In this document: positions 11,312 to 22,258 of the stretch, piece after piece
Position numbering within the stretch: position 1 is the stretch's first letter
Layout: the number at the start of each line of letters is the position of its first letter
Assembly (NCBI RefSeq): GCF_009727055.1
Contig: NC_052357.1
Location: 81,876,186-81,940,185 of the forward strand
Reading direction: 5' to 3'
Origin: Benincasa hispida
Taxonomy: Eukaryota; Streptophyta; Magnoliopsida; Cucurbitales; Cucurbitaceae
Length of the DNA: 64,000 bases
Translations under genes and position numbers: made by a program
The notes under the pieces: model-generated
What the model was told of the DNA's origin: nothing
The model's database searches: none
Seen by the model: only the letters and a program-made list of their open reading frames with translations

Positions 11312-12524
11312 ATTTCCATTATTTTCGAGCTTCCGAATTTGAACGTATTCATATTCTTGTTATTTAAATCACATTTAAATATTAAAGTTGTATCTCTAAA
11401 CTGAAAAAAACGACTATATATCACATATACTTGTCGGCTTCTCTCTCTTCACCTAATTCGAACAATTCGAATAATTCTATCATACTGTTCTAAGTTTATT
11501 CCATATGAGCTAGTAGGGGAACCTAATGAACCTATAGATCATGGGCTCCAACGATTCGAGATTAGCTGGCTAAACTTTTTAGATGAAGCTAATCAACATT
11601 CGTTAACTAATGGGTCATTCTACTATAGTTCCGTAATTGCACTCCCCTCACTATAGATATATTTGTGTCCATATGATATAACCACTATTAGTAAACTAAT
11701 CCTTCACAGGTTGTTCGTAATCTCGGCTGGGTCATAAAAATCGTTTTACCCCCGAGACTACATCTTGTTCCTTAAGTTCCACTGATCCTCTAATGAACAA
11801 TTGGTTTAAGGTCCAACCTTTAAACCGAACCCCTCTCGGGCCAATGAGAGGATGGGGCCCCTTGTTCAAGACCTGGATTCAGAACTAAAGGGAACAACTG
11901 ATACTATCCCTATAACGGATAGGAGTGAATTCCGTCTTGCACCCTATATTCCCAGCTATCCACCTGATCTTACCCCTGAAATGAGAGGCTTATTGGGCTA
12001 GCGATAATGAGCTGCCCTCACCTATGCAGATTTAAGGATAATTCAGAGTGAACAGGAGTTCATAGTTAGCTCAGGATTAAGATTAAGTTACCCAGGTCAG
12101 CAAATAACGAAATAGTCAGTTTTATACATAAAACGACATTTATAACATAAAAAGTGACTATTTCATGGTTCAGTCTTATGTAAACTCTTCACATAGGATG
12201 CCCCCACTTTCATGTCTCCATATGAACGATTTAGGATCACATCGTTTGTACTAACTATAAAATTGGCCACATCCATAGTGTCCCCAGAATAAGGCACCCA
12301 ACCTTATTCATATACTATAGACCATTTTGGCTATATATTTGAACTTGATCCACCTTTATGTCACAACATAAAGTTCAAACTACATTAAATAGCCTTAGGA
12401 CCTTAGTTTATTGGATTCAAGATTACAGAATTTAAATTTACTAAAAATTTTCAATAATAGCTTTATTAAACAAGAATATGATATTACAAACTATGAGTTT
12501 TAGGACATAAAATCCAACAAGTTA

Positions 12525-12866
12525 GTAGGGCAGCGTCGGTTATTGTAATCGATGAATTAAAATGAAAATAGTTTTCATTTTGAATCGATCGTTCAAAAGA
12601 AATAGAGAGAGCGCGCTGGTGAAAGCTAATCGATCGCTTAAGAATTTCAAGAGCCTATACGATAGTCACTCTTTGATTAAACGATCGTCCACGCCTAATC
12701 GATCGCACACTAGTTTCTATACGATCGTATAGCTTCCTTAAACGATCGTAGTGTGTGTCGAGTTTGCTAAATGATCGTATACTATTTCCTAAATGATCGT
12801 TCAGTAAAACCTACATGATCGTGTAGGGTCTCCTAAATGATAAGCATCGTGCTATGCGATAGCGCC
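12525..12866 (+). repeat. Host copia LTR, part 2 of 4, with CGATCG array
   Basis: Continues the host LTR after the solo LTR (AAAATGAAAATAGTTTTCATTTT matches the reverse complement near 15855-15880). From about 12580 it holds nine GATCG motifs in roughly 280 bp, most within A(C/T)GATCGT. It ends in GCGCC, the duplicated target of the next solo LTR. Confidence 0.8.
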
Positions 12867-15003
12867 GGATGACATGCTGAAATGTATGTCATCTTAGGCC
12901 TTTTACTTAGAATTATAAAGGTTGTTAGGCAGAATATGCGACAATCATGATAAGGAATTCACGAGAAAATGAGCTTGCGTCGATTAGCATGTTGAATCTC
13001 AGCTAACCCATTATTTTGTGTTATTATGAGTTTAATGTTCTATTTTTGTAGCTAACGCAGGAAATGAATGCAAACGCGGAAACCAGACCACCGCATAGAC
13101 GACTGCATGCGGAGAAACACTCTATCGCAAAGGAAAACGCATCGATCAATGCATGGATGTTATGGTAATCAGCCGTATGCATCCATCGCATGGGAGTTGT
13201 GCTCGTCAAACGATTACGGTCATCATGTAGAGTTGCGGTATTAAGCGAATGCGGCCATTGAATGATTGTGGCTACGCGACAATGCATTCTAATGGATCAA
13301 CGCAAGGTAGATGGAATGAACGCATCAACGCATCTACTCGAGAAAAACCAAAAGATGATGTTGACATTTCACCTACCATGCCGTTGGTGGCAAAGGTTCA
13401 GAAAGGACTAACGCGCCGAACGTCAGACTCAGAGTAGTTCAATTAATGCTGTCGGCGACCCAAGCTCTATAAATAGAAGTCGATGAGCTGAAATTCAAGG
13501 AATCCGAGGATTTTCCCCACGATCCAGACAAACGCGTGAGAAGATGGCTGAGAGTTCTTCACCTCCTTCATCCATTCTCAATGACGACCAGAGCCTTTGA
13601 CCGGAGCTAGATCTCGAGAGAGTCAGCTTCTCCGCCCATCCATGGCACCACCGACAGCCTTGACGCACATCCGCTGGGAGCAAATCTTTGCTTCCAGTCG
13701 GTAATTTCCTTTTCCTTTCTTTTCTCATATTGTATTGTATGACATCTTGGAATTAAGAAATTAATACAATTTGTTTTTAATGCATTTCTCTGTTCCTTCG
13801 ACTCCATCTCCATCTTCTTTGCTTAGCATCTTTACTTTCATTGCAACACTTAGTGGGACTGCTTGGGTATTGCATACTTAGTCATGTAGATTAGGGATAT
13901 GAAGCATGTAACAACCCACTAAGAGGTGTACGTTGCGCGAGTGTGAGTAATCTTATTTGCTTAGTGTGAAGCTGCTACAACGCCTGTCTATAGGCTAACG
14001 CATTGCTTGTCTATGAGTAAAGTCAGCAACAATCAACTGCCCGGGAGGGTAAGTGGTTGGACGCATTAAGCAAGGCATGCATTGTTCACTAGAGATAGGA
14101 GTAATCTTGCATCAACCAAGTTCATGTGTTTGTCTTGTTTTATGTTGTGCCCAACACCCCTTTAGAGCTACTCGAGAGAGAGTCTAAAGAAAGATACTAA
14201 TGACTCGAGAGAGCTAGGTTAGAATCTAGACTCGAGAGAGCAAGATTAGATCGACATAAGCAAGAGATAGGGACTAAGAGATAAGCTCTGTTTGTCAACA
14301 CTGCGTTGCATGCACCCTAGGAATAGGTATGATATTGTATGGTCGCCTTATTTATGTGTATGTCACTCCGTAATCGCATAAATGAGAATAAAGGCTTATG
14401 TGTAGGTTCTATATACTTATTGCATATATTGCATGCGTTCTAGCATTAGAAGTCGTAGCATTCGCACCGAGAGGTGGTTTACTATTGTATGTTTGTTGCA
14501 TGATCACATGGCTTGCGTTGACTAAGGTTGTCCTTGTGGTCACTCTTAAGGGTTGCAATGAAATCATCTCCGCATTTTATCTATTTTCCCACACACTTAT
14601 TTCATGTCAAGGTTTGTCGTATCTCTACCTTTCATGCATATTCTCATTGTGTTGTCTGTTAAATAGGAGTAGGAGTAGGATTAACTTAGCAACATCCCTT
14701 CCATTCTTTTATTCAACCCGCCACATGCATATCACCACATACATATAGCTACAAGTCCCTGTGTTCGACCTTGGATTACCCGAGAAACTTGTGTTTGCGT
14801 TATAGTTGGCGTGAGCGCAAGAAAAATTGTGGCAGGACGCATGGTCATTGCATACATTCGTTAACGCATTATCAGTCTAACGCATGACCATCGACGCATG
14901 ACTATCAACGTATATCTTAGGAACATGCATCAAAAACCGCGTCCACGAGATTTTGGTTGTCGAGTAAAATTGACTTCCAATTTCCCGTCACTAGCGCCTT
15001 TTC
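12867..15003 (+). repeat. Solo LTR, Athila-like family 1 (2,137 bp), with 5-bp target duplication
   Basis: Starts GGATGACATGCTGAAATG (others of the family start TGATGACATGC) and ends CCCGTCACTA. GCGCC occurs at 12862-12866 and 15004-15008, directly at the borders. No internal region is present. The same LTR occurs at 22271-24428 (minus), 49595-50640 plus 57710-58390, and 59909-62226. It has a TATA box at 13469 and contains a 116-codon open frame (14398-14748) present at equal length in two other copies, discussed as a finding and not called a gene. Confidence 0.9.
13469..13476 (+). promoter_or_regulatory. TATA box of family-1 LTR
   Basis: TATAAATA inside CTCTATAAATAGAAG, about 600 bp into the LTR. 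The same box in the same context is present in other family-1 copies at 50157-50164 (plus) and about 23818-23826 (minus, as CTCTATAAATAAAAG). Confidence 0.6.
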
Positions 15004-15225
15004 CCCTGCCACTTGCTTAACGCCTACACGATCCGTGCTTCCTCCTTCCTCTACCAAATTCACCAAAGACCACGCTTTGGATTCTGCTTTTTTCTGGTGG
15101 TGTCGTCCCTGTGGCGTTCGTGTTCGTGCTGCTGTAGTTGACGATTTTGCTGGGCGTTGGTAGATTGCGTGGAGGTTTCTGCTACATTGAGTTATGAAGT
15201 TGGCAACTCTCTCCCTTGTTATATT
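15004..15225 (+). repeat. Host copia LTR, part 3 of 4
   Basis: Resumes after the GCGCC duplication with the pyrimidine-rich stretch and CTCTACCAAATTCACCAAAG that also occurs near 1470-1490 of the outermost LTR, followed by CTGGTGGTGTCGTCCCTG. It ends ATATT at 15221-15225, the probable target site of the 13-kb copia element (ATATC on the far side). A 68-codon open frame here is not supported as a gene. Confidence 0.75.
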
Positions 15226-17279
15226 TGAAGGATCTCAACCGAGAGTTCCGTGAGCGTGTTCAGATCGCTACGATTTCATAGTGACTGAAATAAAAAAGTT
15301 ATACATTCAACACATACAGTTATGCAATTAAACCTAATTATCAACATGCTTAGAACACAATAAATAACAAGGAAAAGGTTCATACCAGTTGAAGACTCTC
15401 TTTGCACGTTTGAACCCTAAGCAGCAGAAACCCTCCAACAGTTCTACCAACACCCGACGGGTATGTCGACTGCAACAGTACGATCAGTACAAGCACGAAC
15501 ACTGCAGCAGGGACATCACCACCACTGATGAAATCCAGGTATCCTCGGAGTCAAAAAACCCAAAGAGTGGGCTTTGGTGAGTTTGGAAGAGGACGAAGGA
15601 CAACGCATCGTGTAGACGATAAGAAAGTGAGAGATAACATTGTGCTATCGTATAGCGGAAGTGCTTATCGTATAGAAGAGCTACACGATCGTGTATAAAA
15701 GTCGGAATGATCGTTTGGGAAAAACGTATATGATCGTTTAGAGAAATCATGAGGCAGACGATCGTTTAGACAAACGAGCTTCTATCGTATAGGCTCTCAC
15801 GATCGCTTTCACGAATTCTTTTTGGGCGGACGAAAATTTGAATGCTCAATCTGAAAAATGAAAACGATTTTCATTTTTAACCCGCCGGTTACCATAACCA
15901 ACGTAGCCCAATATCTACGTGCGAACGTGGAAGAATTGGTTAATTATCATATAATTAATCAATTAATTAAATAATAAATATAATCATATTATATTTATAT
16001 CCTATAGTTTGATATCACATATCTACTATAGTATTTTCTTCTCTACTTGATATAAGTCATATTTATATCTAATTTCCTCCAAAATAATGTATCTCATACA
16101 TTTAGCCAATTATATCATATATAATTAACCAGTCCAATTATATCATATATAATTGAACTTCCTCTTGTCAATTTGAACGTTTCAAATTAACCCAAACACT
16201 GGTTCTCGACTTTATCCAAGCTACCTAGGTGACCTAATGGACCCGTGGCTCGAAGCTCTAACGGTACGTGAATAGCTGACTAAACTCTTTAGCCACGGAT
16301 TCACCATCCATTAACTATCAATGATTCCACTAAAGACCAACAACTGAACTCTTCTTACCATAGATATATTTCTATGTCCATCGGATATAACCAATCATGA
16401 GTACGATGACCCTTCACAGATGCTCGTAAGTACAGTTGAGCCAATTTACCGTTTTGCCCCTGTAGTTACATCTCACTTCTTAAGTACCACTGATTCCTTT
16501 AATGAACAATACAACATAGTTCAACTATGTGTGAACACCTATCGGGCCAAAAGAAGGTGTGTGGCGCTACATCGTTCAAGCCCCGAAATCAGCCTTTAAG
16601 GGAGCCATCTATCTACTTACCCCTACCTCGGGGAAGGAGTGAATTCCATCTTGTGTAGCTGAGTTCCCAGCTCCCAAATCAGACGAATCCCCAAAATGGT
16701 AGGTTTGAATCGACGACCTGGCCACTCGCACCCATACAAATCAAAGGACCGCCCTCAATGGCAGGAGTTCCCAACTCTCTTAGGATTGAGGTCCTGTTAC
16801 CTATGGTCATCCTAGTGAAGTGAAGTCTCTGTCATAAACGGTGTTATATAATGACACGTTAACACTTCGTGGTTAGGTCTTATACAAACTCTTTGTATAG
16901 GATGCCCCCACTCGCATGTCCCCAACACGAATGATCAGGATCAGACAATCTGTGACAAGTCACAACACTTGTGACCATTCCACAAAGTGGGCCGCGTCTG
17001 TAGCGTTACCAGGATAAGGTTTCCCTTTTTTATCCATTTACTACAGACCATTTTGGTTATCACTCAAGACATGATCCACTAGTATATCACCACATACATG
17101 CTTGAGTCACATACAAATAACCAGGGATTTTATGTTTATTAGTTTGTGGTAAAGCAAATAAAACAATAACTGAGCAAAATACAAGATGTGAAGTAAATAT
17201 CATATATTAACAAAACAGGTGTTCGTATATACTGTTTACAAACTACAGGACACGAGACTTTAGAACATCAACCCCAACA
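15226..17279 (-). repeat. 3' LTR of the 13-kb copia element
   Basis: Minus strand starts TGTTGGGGTTGATG at 17279 and ends GTTGAGATCCTTCA at 15226. It contains five GATCG motifs and several TATCGTATA motifs at 15600-15810, after the TATA-bearing AT-rich part. It pairs with 26247-28292. Confidence 0.9.
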
Positions 17280-17294
17280 ATCTCCCACTTGTCC
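17280..17294 (-). other. Polypurine tract of the 13-kb copia element
   Basis: Minus-strand GGACAAGTGGGAGAT directly upstream of the LTR start. This is the plus-strand primer, shared in form with 6585-6600. Confidence 0.85.
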
Positions 17295-17394
17295 TAAAGT
17301 GAAGTGGGGTGTACAAAAAACCTAGTACAAAACAATAAACTAAGACATAAAAGCCTAGTACAATAAAATCTCCCATTTGCTTTAGTCTAGCCGC

Positions 17395-17940
17395 AGGCGA
17401 TCCTGTAGACCCATGCTACGTTGGTGACCCTCAAACACTATAGCCGTGAGAGCCTTCATATACGGCTTGGCAAAATTGTGCTTCGAAGCGATCTGCGTGA
17501 CGATCATGTCTCTTTAATGCACTATCTCGCGGATCAAATGATACTTTCGCTCTATGTGTTTACCGCACCAGTGACTCCTTGGCTCCTTGGAGTTCGCCCC
17601 TGCCCCACTATTATCACAATAGAGGGTAATGGGCCTAGACATATCTGGAATAACTTATAGGTTTGTCAAGAACTTCCTAAGCCAGACAGCCCCCTTAGCA
17701 GCTTCGCAAGCCGCTACGTACTCCTCCTTCATAGTGGAGTTAGCGATGCACCCCTACTTAGTGCTTCGCCATACTACAGCTCCTCCGTTAAGAGTAAAGA
17801 TTGACCCTGATGTGGACTTACGAGAGTCCTTATCAATTTGAAAGGCAGAATTCGTGTATCCTGTAAGGATCAAATCCCTCGAACCATACACGAGCATGTA
17901 GTCCTTCGTTCTCCGAAGATACTTGAGGATGTTCTTCACT
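17395..17940 (-). pseudogene. Copia RNase H remnant
   Basis: The minus-strand frame 17754-17939 reads NILKYLRRTKDYMLVYGS, then LILTGYTNSAFQ and DSRKSTSGSIFTLNGGAVVW, the typical copia RNase H. It continues beyond a stop with EYVAACEAAKGAVWLRKFL and an LYCDNSGA motif near 17610-17630. The reverse transcriptase frame upstream ends near 17975, and the two do not join properly: the linking region usually found before ILKYLRRT (roughly 45 codons) is missing near 17940-17965. This indicates an internal deletion. The final part of pol ends about 100 bp before the polypurine tract. Confidence 0.8.
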
Positions 17941-17974
17941 ATGCATATGGGTCCCGTCTCATCTCCTCAACCTC

Positions 17975-19225
17975 TTAAGGTGTCTTAGGACACATTTCCT
18001 TAGAAAAAGTGATTCCATGCCGGAATGGCAGTAGGCCCCTCTTGGAGTCCTGCATAGAGTACTTGAGCAACATCTTGTCAATGTACGATGCCTGACACAG
18101 TGCTAGTACTTTATTCTTACGATCCCGAAAGATTTGTATACCTAGAACAAACTGAGCCTCTCCTAAATCTTTCATTTGAAATTGGGTCACTCTCCAATTC
18201 TTAACTACAGTCAGTAGATCTACATCATTCCCAATGAGTAGGATATCGTCTACATACAACACTAAGAAGACTACTGAAGCATTAATGATCTTTTTGTAGA
18301 CACAAGGTTCATCAATGTTTTGGTCAAAGTCATACGACTTGATCGCAGCATCAAACCGTATGTTCCAAGAACGAGACGCCTGTTTCAGTCCATAAATGGA
18401 CCGATTTAGTTTGCAAACTTTTTGCTCTTGACCTTGGGCTATGAATCCCTTGGCCTGCACCATATAAATGGTCTCCTCAAGATTGCCAATTAGAAAGGCC
18501 GTCTTGACGTCCATTTGCCAGATCTCATAATTATAATAAGCTGCAATGGACAGGAGGATGCAGATTGATTTTAACATGGCAACAGGCGAGAAAGTCTCCT
18601 CATAATCGACTCCTTCCACCTGGGTATAACCCTTTGCCACAAGTCGAGCCTTGAAGGTTTGTACCTTCCCATCAGCACCCCATTTGCGCTTGTAGATCCA
18701 TTTACAACCTATAGGGCGAACCCCATCAGGTTGATCTACAAGATCCCATACTGAGTTGAAGTACATCCACTCCATCTTGAGATCCATGGCCTTGATCCAT
18801 TCATCCCGGTCTACATCCTCTATTACCTTCTTATAAGACAACGGATCCTCAACATCGCCATCTCCTACCATAGTAAGGATTTCCGTGAAACCCAGGTAGC
18901 GAACGGGTGGGTTCTCAACCCTCCCACTACGTCGAGGTTCCCTCAACTCTTGATGTGGAACCGACCTACTGGATGAACTCCCATCAATAACTCTTGTTGA
19001 TGTAGCAGGATCTTCAACAACTCTTGTTGAAGTTTCAGTAGTTTCATTGGAAAGCTCGCGTAACACGACTTTGCTTCGTGGACTGTGCTCCCTTATATGA
19101 TCCTCTTCTAGGAAAGTAGCGTTTGTTGAAACAAACACCCTATTTTCCGTTGAATCATAAAAATAACCCCCTCGTGTACCTTTGGGGTAGCTTACAAAAA
19201 GGTATAACCTCGACCGTGATTCCAA
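17975..19225 (-). pseudogene. Copia reverse transcriptase (longest coding remnant, 416 codons)
   Basis: This frame copies element RNA into DNA in relatives. Residues about 1-45 are the end of integrase (RLYLFVSYPKGTRGGYFYD). Residues about 100-400 are the RVT_2 domain with DRDEWIKAMDLKMEWMYFNS, RPIGCKWIYKRK, GYTQVEGVDYEETFSPVA, IWQMDVKTAFL, KLNRSIYGLKQASRSWN and the catalytic LYVDDILLIGND at about residue 320. The frame is open through the whole catalytic region, the best-preserved coding segment of the window. It is still part of a broken polyprotein: integrase upstream is frameshifted and RNase H downstream is partly deleted. The in-frame ATG is probably not a true start. Tork-like placement rests on motifs. 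Confidence 0.85.
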
Positions 19226-19235
19226 TTTCTTGGGA

Positions 19236-20000
19236 TTAAGCCCTCAAGCACATTGTGAGAGGCAAACCCTCAAATCGCGAAAGTGCACGTAAAACTAGCT
19301 TTAAAGCTGTTTTTTCCCACAACTCTAGAGGATGGTTCTTTTTTCTGCAACAATCTTTGAAGGGAACACCAATTGAATATTGTACAACCGCAGTCTCACT
19401 ATGTGCGAACCATCCCCAAAATGAGTTCGGGTAAGAGAAGCCGTAACTCATCATCGAGCAAACCATGTCTAACAAGGTCTTTCATCCCCTCCGCTACACC
19501 GTTTCTGTTGAGGTTGTACCCGGCGCTGAGAGTTGGGAAACGATTCCAGTTCTATCAAATAGTCCTGGAATGTCGAGTCCAAAAACTCTCCACCTCGATC
19601 CGATCGAAGTGTTTTAATTCGTCTATCTAATGCGTTCTCAACTTCAGCCTTGAATTCTTTGAACTTTTCAAAGGATTCAAACTTTCGTTGCATAAGATAA
19701 ACATACTCGTACCTGGAGTAATCATCAGTAAAATTGATAAAATACTCATAGTCACCTCGAGCTCGCACATTCATAGGACAACAAAGGTCAGAATGTACTA
19801 ACTCAAGAGGCTTCTTGGCTCTATAACCTTTTCCAGTAAAAGGTCGTTTAGTCATCTTACCCACAAGGCAAGATTCGCACACTGGCAAAGAATTTTCTTC
19901 TAACTCACTTAGAAGTCTATTCTTTACCAATCTCTCAATCCTATTGAGATTAATGTGCCCTAAATGTAGATGCCAAAGTTGGGCATTTTCTTTTGGAGAA
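19236..20000 (-). pseudogene. Copia integrase with GAG-pre-integrase zinc finger
   Basis: The upstream end (about 20000-19850) gives a histidine pair in LWHLHLGHINLNRIERL and a cysteine pair in CESC, the H2C2 zinc finger. The core follows in the frame 19930-19469 with INFTDDYSRY (first Asp) and LRSDRGGEF (second Asp and nearby Glu). Near 19560-19510 the frame shifts, and the rest of the domain (SYGFSYPNSFWGWF) continues in the frame 19475-19236. Integrase inserts the DNA copy into the genome. A diverged counterpart of the same clade is at 30368-31014. The frameshift makes this copy inactive. Confidence 0.85.
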
Positions 20001-20099
20001 ATTCATCGACGTTTTGATTAAGTTACGGGAGTTTTGAACATTTCAGTATTATGGAGGGAATTAATGGCCAACGGCCTTAGCACATATAAATTTGATTCC

Positions 20100-20470
20100 A
20101 GATTTGCTGTGCAAATAAAAATACCATCTTTGTGAATAAACATTTTATTCAAATCAAATGAACAGTGTATTTACATTGCAATAAACACTTTATAGAAATA
20201 AGGTTCCTTTTTAGTTCAGGATAAATATATACATCATTTAAAATTAGAAACCTATTATTTAAAGCTAACTGGAGTCCTCTCACTGCCACAGTTGAGATGA
20301 CGTGCCCAGTGCCTACTCACATCGTCATCTCACCAGCCTCCAGCTATTGCCAAGATTTAATCCCCTGAAAAGAAGAACAAACATGGTTAGTGGCACCTGA
20401 ATCAATTATCCAGGTAGAATCATCATTCTCCAATAAACAAGTTTCAAGCACAAGTATATCACATTTACCT
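20100..20470 (-). pseudogene. Copia aspartic protease remnant
   Basis: At 20403-20371 the minus strand encodes WIIDSGATNHVCSS, the active-site motif (D-S-G-A) of Ty1/copia proteases that process the Gag-Pol polyprotein. It lies between the Gag zinc finger and the integrase, as expected. No long open frame is left on either side. Confidence 0.75.
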
Positions 20471-20517
20471 TTATCCGCCTTGGCCTTAGCCTTGGTTGCT
20501 TTCTTCTCCTTCAGATA

Positions 20518-21487
20518 TTGAGGACAGTTCCTCTTCTAGTGTCCATCTTGGTTGCAATGGAAACACTTTCCCTTAGCAACTTGTGGACGCCTCCTCGGGC
20601 CGACAGTCAGTGTGTTAGCAGGTGCGTTCCCTTTTCCCTTACCACCCTTCTTCTTCTTCCCTTTTGCAGAGTTAAAAGTAGAAGGTGCAGACTTCGTTCC
20701 TGAGGTCGAACCTCTATGAAATGTCCTGGAGGATGAAGCAACATTTGTCTCACCCTTCTGCCTCTTCTTACTTTTCAGTAAATATTTGTACGTCTGCAAC
20801 TTATTGAGGAGAGTTGTAAGGTTATGCCTTTGTTAAGAATCACATTGCTAACAAAGTGTAGGAATTTTTCAGCAATGAATGTAGGATTATGCTAACATGA
20901 CTGCCCTCATCGATGGTAGACTCATTCAACTCCACCACATTGAAGTGGATCATCATGTTTAGCACTTGTTCACGAACAGAGGTGCCTTCTTACATTTTGG
21001 AGTTGAATATGTATTTAAGAGCCTCATGCATAAGCTGTTCAGACGGTTGTCCAAACATCCCCTGCAGGGACTCCATGATCTCACGGGCTGAGACCATAGG
21101 CTCATGCTTCTTGGCCAAGACTTCAGAAAGACTTGCCAAGATGTAGGCTCGGGTCTTCTCATTCACCCTTGTCCATCGCTCGTATGCCTCCCGAACATTT
21201 CGAGCGACATTTGGAGCTGGAATAGAAGGACAAGCCTCTATGTGAGCGAACATGAGATCCTCGATGATTAGGATCGTCGTGATCATGTGTTTCCATGTTG
21301 AAACATTATCGCAGTTAGTTTTTCGGCGCTTAACAACGATAAAGTGGCTGTAGCCATTTGAAAAATTTGCTGAAAATACGAACAAAGCTTTATTAGATTT
21401 TGCTAAACCACTTTTAAACCAATTAGTTTTGCAAAACAGTTTCAAGTACCCTAAGTTATAGACTTCTATTTTGCAATGACGCCCCAA
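20518..21487 (-). pseudogene. Copia Gag remnant (UBN2-type) with CCHC zinc knuckle
   Basis: Gag forms the particle around element RNA. The minus-strand frame 21487-20990 (165 codons) carries a UBN2-like segment with EAYERWTRVNEKTRAYILASL, the MESLQGMFGQPSEQL box and YIFNSKM. After a stop it continues as EGTSVREQVLNMMIHFNVVE, typical of Gag in this copia group. A basic frame (20799-20536) ends in the zinc knuckle CFHCNQDGH-stop-KRNC at 20566-20524, spacing CX2CX4HX4C, with TAG one residue after the His, where related knuckles have an aromatic residue. The first residues of the 165-codon frame do not look like Gag, so the start is uncertain. Confidence 0.8.
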
Positions 21488-22127
21488 TGAGTCAGGAAAA
21501 ATGCCACCGGTTGGTTAATCAGTTGCCCTTTCACTAGGATGAGACATTCTCAACCATTAGGAAGAACCAACTCTTGGAATTGAACCTAATAGACACCATT
21601 TTTCGGTCTAGAATCGTTAACCTTTAACTATTCCGTGTAAGTGTAACCCCTCATTTTTGGTTCCAGAGTCCCGTACTAATGCGCTTATCGTAGGGAAAAG
21701 ACAGATTAGAACAAGAGACTAAGTAACCTTATCCTCTTACAGAAGATCAAATAAAGAAACGCGTAAAACTGCCATCCTGTACGGGGACACTCCCAGGGTG
21801 CCTCGAGGCGATGTGCAATAACTTTATTCAACCTAACGAGGGAGACCGAGGGATATGTTGTCGCACTTCCCGCTCTCACTTACTATGAACATTCTCTCCA
21901 TCTACCTTGATATTGACCTACCCAAACACCATCCATTGGGGGGACACGCCAAAGGTGCCACGAGGTTGAGGATAGATCTCACGATGTGGACTATTTAGGA
22001 GAAAAGTGAAAAGTTTAAGTGAAGCATCTTATGCCCCAAGTACCTTCCACTGAATGTTCTTCCTAGGGATTCATTAACCTAGACAATTCAGCTACTGATT
22101 AGTCTAAGTCGTCTTTTTTAAACTCTG
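21488..22127 (-). other. Copia leader / pre-gag region
   Basis: About 640 bp between Gag and the duplicated block at 22128. It contains GGGGACAC-type direct phrases (near 21783 and 21939) but no convincing coding frame on either strand. I cannot assign a function. Confidence 0.4.
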
Positions 22128-22258
22128 CTCATAAACAACGATTATCTATGAAATATGAACAAGTTCAAGTAGTCACATTTAAACACTTTAATGGATTGTC
22201 CTTAACTTGCATGCATGCATCAAATCTATCTAATTCACCTTTCCAGGTAAGTTCCCAA
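22128..22258. repeat. 131-bp direct duplication, copy 1
   Basis: From CTCATAAACAACGATT to AGGTAAGTTCCCA it repeats at 24430-24560 with only a few differences. The pair brackets the Athila-like LTR at 22271-24428 and takes the place of the 5-bp target duplication expected for an ordinary insertion. Confidence 0.85.

Larger units (their letters stand above)
10571..12519 (-). repeat. Solo LTR (1,949 bp, copia-like) with 5-bp target duplication
   Basis: Minus-strand sequence starts TGTTGGATTTTATGTCC at 12519 and ends CTTTTCCATCA at 10571. The 5-bp sequence AGTTA occurs immediately on both sides (10566-10570 and 12520-12524). No primer site, coding sequence or second LTR is present, so this is a solo LTR left by LTR-LTR recombination. 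It lies inside the host LTR. It shares the block common to all copia LTRs of this window (near 11630-12250) but its ends and 3' half differ. Confidence 0.9.

Noticed and set aside
12580..12866. CRISPR-like array of regularly spaced GATCG motifs
   Set aside because: The motif is only 5-8 bp, spacing is irregular, there are no cas genes and the DNA is plant. It is part of a copia LTR.
12867..15003. Alternative that this family-1 LTR is one end of a full element
   Set aside because: Both ends abut the same 5-bp duplication, GCGCC, and no primer site or purine tract adjoins, so a solo LTR explains it fully.
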